A DNA stretch of 64,000 nucleotides, taken from NCBI RefSeq assembly GCF_003762905.1, contig NZ_RJKS01000001.1:558001-622000 (forward strand). The letters run 5' to 3'. How positions within the stretch are numbered: position 1 is the first letter of the stretch; the number at the start of each line of letters is the position of its first letter. This document shows positions 1 to 6,230 of the stretch, in pieces. The position numbers were made by a program, and so were the translations under genes. The DNA is from Curtobacterium sp. ZW137 (GTDB lineage: Bacteria > Actinomycetota > Actinomycetes > Actinomycetales > Microbacteriaceae). The notes under the pieces were generated by a model that was not told where the DNA came from, ran no database searches, and saw nothing but the letters and a program-made list of their open reading frames with translations.

Positions 1-124
1 CGAAGAGGGCGAAGCTCGACTCGTCGCGCTCGTCCTCCTGCGGGACGGAGGCGGACTCGTCGAAGGGATCGATGCCGTCGAACGCGTCCGTGTCGTCGAC
101 GTGGGATGCCGTCGTGTCGGTCAC
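1..124 (-). CDS. jetB: JetB (DUF4194), N-terminal part only
   Basis: Partial gene leaving the window at base 1; about 41 codons are visible. The GTG start at 124 overlaps the TGA of the preceding jetA (GTGA), so the two are translationally coupled. The visible N-terminus is acidic and disordered-looking (many D/E/S) and ends in SSFALF, resembling the ALFEGD-type opening of DUF4194 proteins. DUF4194 is the kleisin-partner (MukE-like) subunit of Wadjet/JetABCD complexes, which extrude and cleave closed circular plasmids. The call rests mainly on the jetA neighbour; jetC and jetD would be expected beyond the window edge. Confidence 0.75.
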   Translation of the reverse strand, partial: MTDTTASHVDDTDAFDGIDPFDESASVPQEDERDESSFALF

Positions 125-1692
125 CGGGCCTCCAGGGTGGTGCTGTCGTCGTCTGCCGGACGGTCCTCGGTGAGATCCGCCGTGGGCATGGTGAAGGTGA
201 CCGCCGTGCCGTCCGGGCGCACCGTGTGGTGCGGGACGGCGGCGGCGGCGGTCTCGAAGTCGGTGTGGCCGGTGAGCAGGTGCGCGAGGCCGAACAGCTC
301 GACCGGGCGACGCTGCTCCGGCGGCAGCGCGTGGAAGGCGCCGACGCTCGTGCCGGCACCGGCGGAGCGGAGCGCCTCGCGGAGCTCGACGAGCAGGGGG
401 CCACCGTGGCGCCGGAGCGACTCGACGTCGATCTCGTCGAAGACGTCGTCGTCGGGTTCCTCGATGGGCGGCGGGACCGCCTCGGTGTCGGGGTCGTAGA
501 AGCGTTCGCGGAGCGTGCCGACCTCGGCGACCGGGGGGAGGAGGCCGAGCGGGATGCGCTCCCGCGCACCACCGGACTCCATGAGCGCGGCCATCCGGCG
601 GTTCACGCTACGGAGCACGGCGTCGAGCTCCCGGTCCCGGACGACGTCGTGCGCGACGATCTGGTCGCGGAGCGTGCCGGTGAGCAGGCGGCGCTGCGCG
701 AGGACGTCCTCGATGCCCTGCCGGAGGATCACGACCGTGTTGCGGAACGTGCGGCGCTCGGCGGTGCTGAGCGACTCCGCGAAGGGATGGTCGAGGATCG
801 TCGCGATGTCGTCCCGCAGGCGGAGGAGCAGGGCGTCGTCGCGGAGCAGCTCGAAGGCGCCCTCGAACGCGCGGCCCTCCGGCGTGGCCTCCATCAGGGT
901 GTCCGTCCGCGCCAGGTAGTCGTCGAGGATCTCGCCGATCGGACGGACCTCGTTCCGGAAGTCCTCGACGATCTCGCGGTGCATCTTCGCCACCGCTTCC
1001 TCGACCCGCTTGAAGTCGCTCGGGAGCTGGCGGATCAGGTCGGTGATGTTCGTGTAGCCGTCGCGCATCCGGTCGTCGTCCACCGCGGTGGGCTCGTCCC
1101 CGCTGGCGAGACGATCACGTTCGGACTGCAGCTCGGCGATCTGTGCGTCGAGCCGGCGGATCTGCACGTCGGGGTCCGGCTCGGCGCGGGCGGCCCAGCG
1201 GTGCACGGCGTCGACGATCATCGCCAGGCGGCTCTCGCTGATGAGCGCCCGGTCCGAGGAGAGGGCGTCCACGAGGCTCAGCGCTTCGAGGGCGTGGCTC
1301 GTGAGGGAGTACTGCTCGTCGCCGTCGGGGGAGTTCGAGCGGACGAGCCACTGCGCTGCGACCCATTCGCGGCAGAGCGTGCGGCCGGTCGGCCTGGTGT
1401 CGGGCTCGTCCTGTTGTTCTTGCTGCTGCTGCTGCTGCGTGTGCTGGTGGTGCGTGTGGTGCTGTTGCTGTTGCTGTTGCTGGTGCTGTTGGTGCGTGTG
1501 TGCCTGCAGCCGGGCGACGTGCTCTTCGACCTGCAGGTGCATCCGGTCGGCGGGGACGTACTGCACGTCGCGGTCGAACACCGTGCGGAACACGGCGAGC
1601 ACCACCGCGCTCGTGGGGCGGGACATGAGGCGGAGCGTCGGGCGGTCGAGCACCGCGCGGACGCGGGAGTACTCGAGGTCGACGTCGGTCAT
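121..1692 (-). CDS. jetA: JetA (DUF3375), Wadjet anti-plasmid system kleisin-like subunit
   Basis: A 523-residue protein matching the DUF3375 layout: N-terminal winged-helix-like region (SRVRAVLDRPTLRLMSRP), a central part with EWVAAQWLVRS and the long coiled coil RRLDAQIAELQSERDRL, then helical segments to a low-complexity acidic C-terminus. DUF3375 is JetA of Wadjet, the kleisin that bridges SMC-like JetC heads. ATG at 1692 was chosen because AAGGG lies 5 nt upstream; a longer frame would read through the tRNA terminator at 1727-1758. Odd feature: residues 65-94 are almost pure Gln/His (about 18 Q and 8 H), replacing the usual short linker. It overlaps jetB by GTGA. Confidence in the family is high; activity is untested. 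Confidence 0.88.
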   Translation of the reverse strand: MTDVDLEYSRVRAVLDRPTLRLMSRPTSAVVLAVFRTVFDRDVQYVPADRMHLQVEEHVARLQAHTHQQHQQQQQQQHHTHHQHTQQQQQQEQQDEPDTRPTGRTLCREWVAAQWLVRSNSPDGDEQYSLTSHALEALSLVDALSSDRALISESRLAMIVDAVHRWAARAEPDPDVQIRRLDAQIAELQSERDRLASGDEPTAVDDDRMRDGYTNITDLIRQLPSDFKRVEEAVAKMHREIVEDFRNEVRPIGEILDDYLARTDTLMEATPEGRAFEGAFELLRDDALLLRLRDDIATILDHPFAESLSTAERRTFRNTVVILRQGIEDVLAQRRLLTGTLRDQIVAHDVVRDRELDAVLRSVNRRMAALMESGGARERIPLGLLPPVAEVGTLRERFYDPDTEAVPPPIEEPDDDVFDEIDVESLRRHGGPLLVELREALRSAGAGTSVGAFHALPPEQRRPVELFGLAHLLTGHTDFETAAAAVPHHTVRPDGTAVTFTMPTADLTEDRPADDDSTTLEAR

Positions 1693-1726
1693 GCTGCCCT
1701 TGCTGATCGGGTGGGTCGGGGGATGC

Positions 1727-1758
1727 AAAGAGCCCGACGCGATTGCGCCGGGCTCTTT
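1727..1758 (-). terminator. Rho-independent terminator of tRNA-Val(CAC)
   Basis: Ten-base-pair stem AAAGAGCCCG (1727-1736) with CGGGCTCTTT (1749-1758) around a 12-nt loop, on the minus strand just downstream of the tRNA-Val gene and upstream of jetA. The end of the stem supplies the U-rich tail. It separates tRNA transcription from the jet operon. Confidence 0.8.
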
Positions 1759-1812
1759 GTGCACTGCAGGTGTTCTTGCAGTGGGTGGTTCTTCAGGCCC
1801 TGAATGGGCACG

Positions 1813-1885
1813 TGGGCGATACCAGACTCGAACTGATGACCTCTTCGGTGTGAACGAAGCGCGCTACCAACTGCGCCAATCGCCC
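1813..1885 (-). tRNA. tRNA-Val (anticodon CAC)
   Basis: A full cloverleaf can be folded from the minus strand: acceptor GGGCGAT pairs with ATCGCCC, anticodon stem CTTCG/CGAAG encloses loop TTCACAC (anticodon CAC, codon GUG), and the T-loop reads TTCGAGT. The discriminator base is A and CCA is not encoded. A -10-like TACTAT lies about 20 bp upstream on the minus strand. The acceptor and D-arm resemble the tRNA-Val(GAC) gene 0.6 kb away, as expected for isoacceptors. Confidence 0.95.
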
Positions 1886-1995
1886 CCTGCACTTGCGTGC
1901 GGATCGATAGTAGCGGATGTCGGCGGTGGTGCCGAACCGCGTGTCGCTCCCGCGCGCGTCGTGCTGGCCGGCGTGCTGCTGCGCCTGAGGTTCCG

Positions 1996-2063
1996 CAGTG
2001 TGCGAGGTTCTGTACACCGTGGGGCCCGTGTGCCTCGCACCCTGTCCGGAACCTCGCACACTG
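1996..2063. repeat. 15-bp inverted repeat between divergent tRNA genes
   Basis: CAGTGTGCGAGGTTC (1996-2010) is repeated as its exact reverse complement at 2049-2063, separated by 38 bp. A related copy of CCTCGCAC occurs inside the loop (2033-2040). The stretch 1886-2209 (324 bp) holds no convincing ORF. Besides this element it should contain the promoters of tRNA-Val(CAC) on the minus strand and tRNA-Gly on the plus strand. Function unknown: it could be a hairpin, an operator or the remains of a small mobile repeat. Confidence 0.7.
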
Positions 2064-2209
2064 GGCACCGCGAGCCGCCGGCGACCCACCCGCGAGCCGC
2101 CCGATCCGCATGAACTCGGGGGACACGCCCGGTGAACGGGGAGGATTTTGGAGAAACCGCTTGGAGTCGGATACAGTTTACGAGTCGCCGCGAGAGCGGG
2201 TCACGACAT

Positions 2210-2281
2210 GCGGATGTGGCGCAGTGGTAGCGCATCACCTTGCCAAGGTGAGGGTCGCGAGTTCGAATCTCGTCATCCGCT
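2210..2281 (+). tRNA. tRNA-Gly (anticodon GCC), copy 1
   Basis: Cloverleaf with acceptor GCGGATG/CATCCGC, anticodon stem TCACC/GGTGA and loop TTGCCAA giving GCC (codon GGC). The discriminator is T, typical of tRNA-Gly; CCA is not encoded. It is identical over all 72 nt to the gene at 29690-29761. A candidate promoter (TTGGAG and TACAGT) lies 35-55 bp upstream. First gene of a plus-strand Gly-Cys-Val tRNA cluster. Confidence 0.97.
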
Positions 2282-2363
2282 CGAGTGCTGGTTCCCCCGG
2301 GAACCGGCTTCTCACCAGAGGGTATCCCACCGTTCGGGTACTCACGGAGACGTGAACCTCGAT

Positions 2364-2434
2364 GGTGGGGTGGCCGAGAGGCTAGGCAGCGGCCTGCAAA
2401 GCCGTCCACGCGGGTTCGAATCCCGTCCCCACCT
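2364..2434 (+). tRNA. tRNA-Cys (anticodon GCA)
   Basis: Acceptor GGTGGGG pairs with CCCCACC, the anticodon arm GCGGC-CTGCAAA-GCCGT gives GCA (codon UGC), and the T-arm loop is TTCGAAT. The discriminator is T, the tRNA-Cys identity base. CCA is not encoded. Middle gene of the Gly-Cys-Val cluster, with about 80 bp to the upstream Gly gene and 40 bp to Val. Confidence 0.96.
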
Positions 2435-2474
2435 CAAGTTCCTGCAGTGACCTCGGTCAACGCAGCGACTCTCT

Positions 2475-2549
2475 GGGCGATTGGCGCAGCGGTAGCGCGC
2501 TTCCCTGACACGGAAGAGGTCACTGGTTCGATCCCAGTATCGCCCACCA
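2475..2549 (+). tRNA. tRNA-Val (anticodon GAC), CCA encoded
   Basis: Acceptor GGGCGAT/ATCGCCC, anticodon stem CTTCC/GGAAG with loop CTGACAC giving GAC (codon GUC), T-loop TTCGATC. The discriminator is A and the CCA end is encoded at 2547-2549, unlike the other four tRNAs here. Last gene of the cluster, followed directly by a strong terminator. Confidence 0.97.
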
Positions 2550-2551
2550 CG

Positions 2552-2588
2552 AAACCCCCGACAGGACTCCGGTCCGGTCGGGGGTTTT
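2552..2588 (+). terminator. Rho-independent terminator after the tRNA cluster
   Basis: An 11-bp stem AAACCCCCGAC (2552-2562) with GTCGGGGGTTT (2577-2587), ending in TTTT. It closes the tRNA operon. Because the stem is A-rich on the left, it can also terminate the convergent cation-efflux gene that ends at 2606. Confidence 0.88.
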
Positions 2589-2605
2589 CTCGTTCGCGCT
2601 GCAGC

Positions 2606-3289
2606 TCAGCAGCAGTCGCACGTGTCGACCTCCCGCTCGCCGATGAGCGCTGCGACGGGCTGCTTGCACGCGTCCCCCCGCCAGGCTTCGAGCCCCTCCC
2701 GCACGGCGACGACCACCACGACGAGCGCAGCGACCGGATCGGCCCAGGTCCAGCCGACGAGGGTGTTGAGCAGGAGGCCGACGAGCACCGCGGCGGACAG
2801 GTAGCTGCACACGAGCGTCTGCTTGGAGTCGGCGATCGCGGAGGCCGAACCGAGCTCCTTGCCCGTCCCGCGCTCCAGCATGCTGAGGAACGGCATGACC
2901 GCCAGGCTGACCGCGGTGAGGACGATGCCGACGGCGCTGTGCTCGGGTTCGCGGAGCCCGGTCAACGTCAGGACCGCGTCGACGCTGACGTACAGGGCGA
3001 GGGCGAAGAACGAGACGGCGATGACCTTGAGTGCGGTCCGCTCCCGTGCCTCGGGGTCACGGCCGGCGAACTGCCACGCGACGGCTGCGGCGGAGAGGAC
3101 CTCGACGACGGAGTCGAGGCCGAACCCGATCAGCGCGGTCGAGGACGCCACCGTGCCGGCAGCGATCGCGACGACCGCCTCGACGACGTGGTACGCGATC
3201 GTCGCGGCGACGATCCACCGCACGCGACGCTGCAGCAGGAGGCGCCGGGCGTCCGGGGCCGGCGTCCCGAGGTGCACGGTACCGCTCAC
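2606..3289 (-). CDS. Cation diffusion facilitator-type metal efflux protein
   Basis: A 227-residue multi-helix membrane protein. Segments such as ALIGFGLDSVVEVLSAAAVAW, with conserved Asp/Glu in the second helix, resemble the metal-binding helices of CDF exporters. A second set includes AIADSKQTLVCSYLSAAVL and WADPVAALVVVVVAVREG. It lacks the long cytoplasmic C-terminal domain of larger CDFs and ends in the Cys-rich tail CDCC. The GTG start at 3289 overlaps the stop of the ArsR-type regulator (GTGA), so sensor and pump are coupled. Likely role: export of Cd, Zn or Pb across the membrane. Metal specificity cannot be read from the sequence. Confidence 0.85.
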   Translation of the reverse strand: MSGTVHLGTPAPDARRLLLQRRVRWIVAATIAYHVVEAVVAIAAGTVASSTALIGFGLDSVVEVLSAAAVAWQFAGRDPEARERTALKVIAVSFFALALYVSVDAVLTLTGLREPEHSAVGIVLTAVSLAVMPFLSMLERGTGKELGSASAIADSKQTLVCSYLSAAVLVGLLLNTLVGWTWADPVAALVVVVVAVREGLEAWRGDACKQPVAALIGEREVDTCDCC

Positions 3290-3639
3290 GCTCCGACTCC
3301 GCAGCAGAGCGGGACGTCGCATCCGGCATCGGTGCACCCGGCGCCGTCGTCGACTGCGAGGACCACGTCGACGAGCGCTTGGAGCGCGCGAGTGAGGTGC
3401 GGATCCGCGATCTCGTACCGGGTGCTGCGTCCCTCGGGTGTGGCGACGACGATGCCGCAGCCGCGCAGGCATGCCAGGTGGTTCGAGACGTTGGTGCGGG
3501 TGAGCCGGAGCTCGTCCGCCAGGCGTGCCGGGTAGCCGGCCCCGTCGAGGAGACGGAGCAGGATGCGTGACCGCGTCGGATCGGCGAGGGCTCGTCCGAG
3601 CCGGTTCATGACGTCGAGGCGTGGTGCGGCGGTCAGCAT
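3286..3639 (-). CDS. cmtR: ArsR/SmtB-family metal sensor, CmtR type
   Basis: A 117-residue winged-helix repressor. The recognition region LTRTNVSNHLACLRGCGIVVATPEGR closely resembles the Cd(II)/Pb(II) sensor CmtR of mycobacteria. Cys57, Cys61 and Cys102, the three CmtR metal ligands, fall at identical positions, and extra Cys residues occur near the C-terminus (C107, C112, C113). Known role: releases DNA on binding Cd or Pb. It precedes and overlaps the efflux gene, so autoregulated metal-inducible control of the pair is expected. The ATG at 3639 has no Shine-Dalgarno sequence; TACAGT begins 12 bp upstream, suggesting a leaderless transcript. Confidence 0.92.
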   Translation of the reverse strand: MLTAAPRLDVMNRLGRALADPTRSRILLRLLDGAGYPARLADELRLTRTNVSNHLACLRGCGIVVATPEGRSTRYEIADPHLTRALQALVDVVLAVDDGAGCTDAGCDVPLCCGVGA

Positions 3640-3690
3640 GTCGTGACTGTACAGCGGCGGCTGACCTGTGTCGATCGCTGCGCTGGAGTC

Positions 3691-4317
3691 TCAGAGGTCG
3701 ACGGGGAAGGTGATGAGCAGCACCGCGCCGACGACGGTCCCCGCGATCGCGGTCAGCAGCAACACGTCCCGGAGCCGATCGTTGAGCTCGCGTTGCGACA
3801 TCGCGGTGAGGAAGAGCACCAGGGCGAAGAGGACCGTGAGGATGGAGTAGTTGTCCGCGCGCTGGTTCATCTGCAGCGCGACGTCGAACCGCTGGTCCGC
3901 GCGGTGGCTCAGCGCCGCAGCGTGCGCGCTCCCCTCGGGGACGTAGGACTTCTCCGCGAACGGTCCGGTGTCAGCGCGTCCGTCCGCCTGCCACGCGTCG
4001 AAGGCGGTGCGGAGTTCCGGCGTGAAGCGTTCCTCGACGTAGTTGCGCAGGGTCGTGTCGCCATCGGCGTCGGCGAGCACCCACTGCACCCAGATCGTGA
4101 GGTCCCACTGGCGGGCGTCCCGAGCCTCGGAGGACGCGTCCGCCGCTTGGACACGCGCACTCGACGCCTGGCTGAAGGCGATCGACATCTCGCCGCTCCA
4201 CTTCGACGCCTGGAAGCCGCACCACGCGGTCAGGACAGCGGTGACCGACAGGATGATGACGGTGACGAGCTCGCGGCTCCCGCGCCACCGATCGCGCTTG
4301 CTGACGGACTCGGTCAC
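3691..4317 (-). CDS. Unrecognised membrane protein with long extracytoplasmic region
   Basis: 208 residues. One N-terminal transmembrane helix (about 18-37, VTVIILSVTAVLTAWCGFQA) is followed by a roughly 110-residue hydrophilic helical region (QASSARVQAADASSEARDARQW, then an HRADQRFDVALQMNQRADNYS segment). Two C-terminal helices follow (about 155-172 and 183-203). I do not recognise the family. The arrangement resembles DUF4337-like small membrane proteins, but that is a weak comparison. The GTG start at 4317 has GAGGAG 8 nt upstream. It lies 29 bp downstream of the DUF6458 gene on the same strand and may be co-transcribed with it under operator S1. Confidence 0.75.
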   Translation of the reverse strand: MTESVSKRDRWRGSRELVTVIILSVTAVLTAWCGFQASKWSGEMSIAFSQASSARVQAADASSEARDARQWDLTIWVQWVLADADGDTTLRNYVEERFTPELRTAFDAWQADGRADTGPFAEKSYVPEGSAHAAALSHRADQRFDVALQMNQRADNYSILTVLFALVLFLTAMSQRELNDRLRDVLLLTAIAGTVVGAVLLITFPVDL

Positions 4318-4346
4318 CGTTCGCTCCTCTCTGCGCGTCGGACCGG

Positions 4347-4604
4347 TCAGTCCTCGCGCCCGCCCTCGTCCGTGATCCGACGCGTCACGCGTTCGCCGGT
4401 CACCGGGTCGACCGTCACCGTGTACGTCGACTCCACCCGGCGCCGTCGGACGCGGCTGACGATCCCGAGGACGAGCACCAGGAACCCGGCGACGAGGAGG
4501 ATGTAGCCGATCAGGTTGATGTCGACGCGCGCGAGCTGGAAGTCCAGCGCGAACGCCATGATCGCGCCGACGACCATGAGGAAGATCCCGCCACCGATGC
4601 TCAT
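4347..4604 (-). CDS. DUF6458 family two-helix membrane protein
   Basis: 85 residues starting MSIGGGIFLMVVGAIMAFAL, the characteristic DUF6458 opening, then a second helix (LIGYILLVAGFLVLVLGIV) and a short basic/hydrophilic tail. ATG at 4604 was preferred over an upstream ATG at 4631 because GGGAG lies 6 nt before it and family members begin at MSIG. Function unknown. It diverges from the DUF1269 gene at 4778. Operator S1 and a -10-like TTCCGT (4649-4644) precede it, placing it in the proposed LuxR regulon. Confidence 0.88.
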   Translation of the reverse strand: MSIGGGIFLMVVGAIMAFALDFQLARVDINLIGYILLVAGFLVLVLGIVSRVRRRRVESTYTVTVDPVTGERVTRRITDEGGRED

Positions 4605-4671
4605 GCTGGCTCCCGTGCTCGTCGTGGTCATCTGCGTCAGTCCACGGAACGGCACCCGCCGACCTCCCGCA

Positions 4672-4688
4672 TCGCCCGGGCCGGGTGA
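4672..4688 (-). promoter_or_regulatory. Operator S1 of the TCACCC-N5-GGGTGA dyad family
   Basis: TCGCCC-GGGCC-GGGTGA, 11 of 12 dyad bases. The centre (4680) is 31 bp from a minus-strand -10-like TTCCGT (4649-4644) upstream of the DUF6458 gene. It lies 36 bp centre-to-centre from S2. Confidence 0.7.
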
Positions 4689-4707
4689 GTTCGTCCGGTG
4701 TCGAGCG

Positions 4708-4724
4708 TCACCCTGGTCGGGTGG
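4708..4724 (+). promoter_or_regulatory. Operator S2 with promoter of the DUF1269 gene
   Basis: TCACCC-TGGTC-GGGTGG, 11 of 12 dyad bases. A -10-like TAGACC starts at 4747, 31 bp from the dyad centre, and the DUF1269 start codon follows at 4778. The arrangement (sites 36 bp apart, second half GGGTGG, TAGACC downstream) recurs at 13895-13976. Confidence 0.75.
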
Positions 4725-4777
4725 TGTCGTCGCCGGCAGGGTGCGGTAGACCGGGCGGCACGCAGAACGGAGCCGCC

Positions 4778-5263
4778 ATGACCGATCTCCTCGTCATCAC
4801 GTTCCACGACGACGCCCGGGCGTCTGCCGCGTACGAGGACCTGCGATCCCAGGAGCAACTCGACCTCGGAGGCATCGCGCTCGTGCACGTCGACGAGTCG
4901 GGACGGATGCACGTCGAGACGCCGGGTCGCGGGGCGGTGCGGGGTGCGCAGGCAGCCACGAGCGCGGTGTTCGGTGCGCTGATCGGTCTGGTCTTCTTCG
5001 TCCCCGTGATCGGACTCGTCATCGGTGGAGCGGTCGGCGCGCTGTTCGCCGGGCTCGACCGCACCGGGGTGGACGCCGCGTTCCGTCGGCGTGTGCAGGA
5101 CGAGGTGCATCCCGGGACGAGTGCGGTGGTCGTCTACGGAGACGCCGGGCCCGGAGGCGCCGTCATGGACGCCGTCGAGCGCCACGGCGGTACGGTCCTG
5201 CGCACGACCCTGTCAGACGCAGACGAGCGTGGGATCGCGCACGATCGCTCGCACCGGGACTGA
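4778..5263 (+). CDS. DUF1269 family membrane-associated stress protein
   Basis: 161 residues. An N-terminal alpha/beta domain (MTDLLVITFHDDARASAAYEDL) is followed by a glycine-zipper-like membrane hairpin (about 67-95, FGALIGLVFFVPVIGLVIGG and VGALFAGL) and a C-terminal domain with SAVVVYGDA. This is the DUF1269 arrangement. It is a close paralogue of the gene at 15779, with matching blocks throughout. Role unknown; family members are stress-linked in actinobacteria. ATG 4778 follows CGGAG at 6 nt. Operator S2 lies directly upstream. Confidence 0.9.
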   Translation: MTDLLVITFHDDARASAAYEDLRSQEQLDLGGIALVHVDESGRMHVETPGRGAVRGAQAATSAVFGALIGLVFFVPVIGLVIGGAVGALFAGLDRTGVDAAFRRRVQDEVHPGTSAVVVYGDAGPGGAVMDAVERHGGTVLRTTLSDADERGIAHDRSHRD

Positions 5264-5279
5264 TCGGCCCGCGGCGACG

Positions 5280-5429
5280 TCAGGGCCGGTAGTCGTCGTG
5301 CGGCGGGCGCTGCTGCATCGGCGCCGGCCCGTTGCTCGTCGTGCCGTTCGCGCCGAGCGCTCCCAGCACGCCCGCCAGCACCTGGATGCACAGCAGTGCG
5401 GTTCGTCCAGCCCACCTCAGGATCCCCAT
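5280..5429 (-). CDS. Small 49-residue membrane-anchored peptide
   Basis: A short ORF with good codon bias: MGILRWAGRTALLCIQVLAG opens it, forming a single N-terminal hydrophobic helix (about 8-27). A polar tail with APMQQRPPHDDYRP follows. There is no Shine-Dalgarno sequence, but TATCGT begins exactly 12 bp upstream of the ATG (5441-5436), matching the leaderless pattern of neighbours. It starts 24 bp after the stop of the FetB-like gene on the same strand, so it could also be the last gene of that operon. Not recognised; unverified. Confidence 0.45.
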   Translation of the reverse strand: MGILRWAGRTALLCIQVLAGVLGALGANGTTSNGPAPMQQRPPHDDYRP

Positions 5430-5453
5430 GCCCCGACGATAGCCGTCGCTGTG

Positions 5454-6230
5454 TCAGGTCGTCGGGACCGGCCGGGTCCGGACCGGCGCGAGCTCCGCCG
5501 TGAGGACGGTCGCGACGATCGCGCCCGCCGCGATGATCGCCGCCAGCACGACGATCTGGAAGCGCCCGGCCTCGAGCGGTGAGACCCCGCCGAAGATGGC
5601 TCCGACGAACGCGCCCGGCAGCGTGACGAGCCCGGTCGTCCTGGTCTGGTCGGTCGCCGGGACCATCGCGGCGTGCACCGCGCGGCGGACCAGGTCGACG
5701 GTCGACTGCCGCGGGGTCGCACCGAGCGCGAGCCACCCCTCGACCTCCTCCCACCGGTCGTCGGCCAGCTCGACGAAGCGTCGTCCGGAGAGGGTCGCGG
5801 TCGTCATCGCGTTGCCGATCACGATCCCGCCCACGGCGAGCACGTAGCGCGGGGTGAACGCGATGGCGCCGGTGACGAACACGACACCGAGCGCGACGAC
5901 GATGCCGGCCGCCATCGCGAGGACGACGGGCAGGAACCGTGTCCGCAGGGTGCCGAGACGTCGAGCGGCCGTGGTCGTCGCGACGCCGAACATCACCAGG
6001 AGCGCCACCACGATCCAGAACGGGTCGCGGATCACCCCGGTCAGGACGAGGCTGATCGCGGCGAGCTGGAGTGTGCCGCGGAGCACGGCGAGTGCTGGTG
6101 CCCACGGCGCAGGCGCGCGGGTGACGAGCAGCACCGCGGTCGCCACGGCGACGAGGACGAGCACGCCGAGGAGGGTCCACACGACGGTGCTCGGCTCGAT
6201 CACCCCTCGAGCCTGCCACGACGGGGGCAC
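5454..6230 (-). CDS. FetB/YbbM-type (UPF0014) ABC transporter permease
   Basis: About 258 residues with seven hydrophobic helices. The signature stretch is TGLVTLPGAFVGAIFGGVSP followed by LEAGRFQIVVLAAI. In addition GNAMTTATLSGRRFVELADD and WLALGATPRQSTVDLVRRAV match the UPF0014 family, whose E. coli member FetB takes part in iron efflux. No ATPase partner (FetA) is adjacent. The start is uncertain: GTG at 6230 immediately follows the stop of the beta-helix gene (TGAGTG), while GTG at 6203 fits the usual N-terminus but has AGGGG too close. It is likely co-transcribed with the surface protein and hence under operator S3. Confidence 0.85.
   Translation of the reverse strand: MPPSWQARGVIEPSTVVWTLLGVLVLVAVATAVLLVTRAPAPWAPALAVLRGTLQLAAISLVLTGVIRDPFWIVVALLVMFGVATTTAARRLGTLRTRFLPVVLAMAAGIVVALGVVFVTGAIAFTPRYVLAVGGIVIGNAMTTATLSGRRFVELADDRWEEVEGWLALGATPRQSTVDLVRRAVHAAMVPATDQTRTTGLVTLPGAFVGAIFGGVSPLEAGRFQIVVLAAIIAAGAIVATVLTAELAPVRTRPVPTT

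Noticed and set aside
1693..1764. Upstream ATG (1764) giving a longer JetA
   Set aside because: The extension is encoded by the tRNA terminator hairpin; ATG 1692 has AAGGG at the right distance.
106..1803. Plus-strand ORF with Leu/Val-rich repeat opposite jetA
   Set aside because: Mirror image of the Gln/His codons of jetA; no family, no ribosome site.
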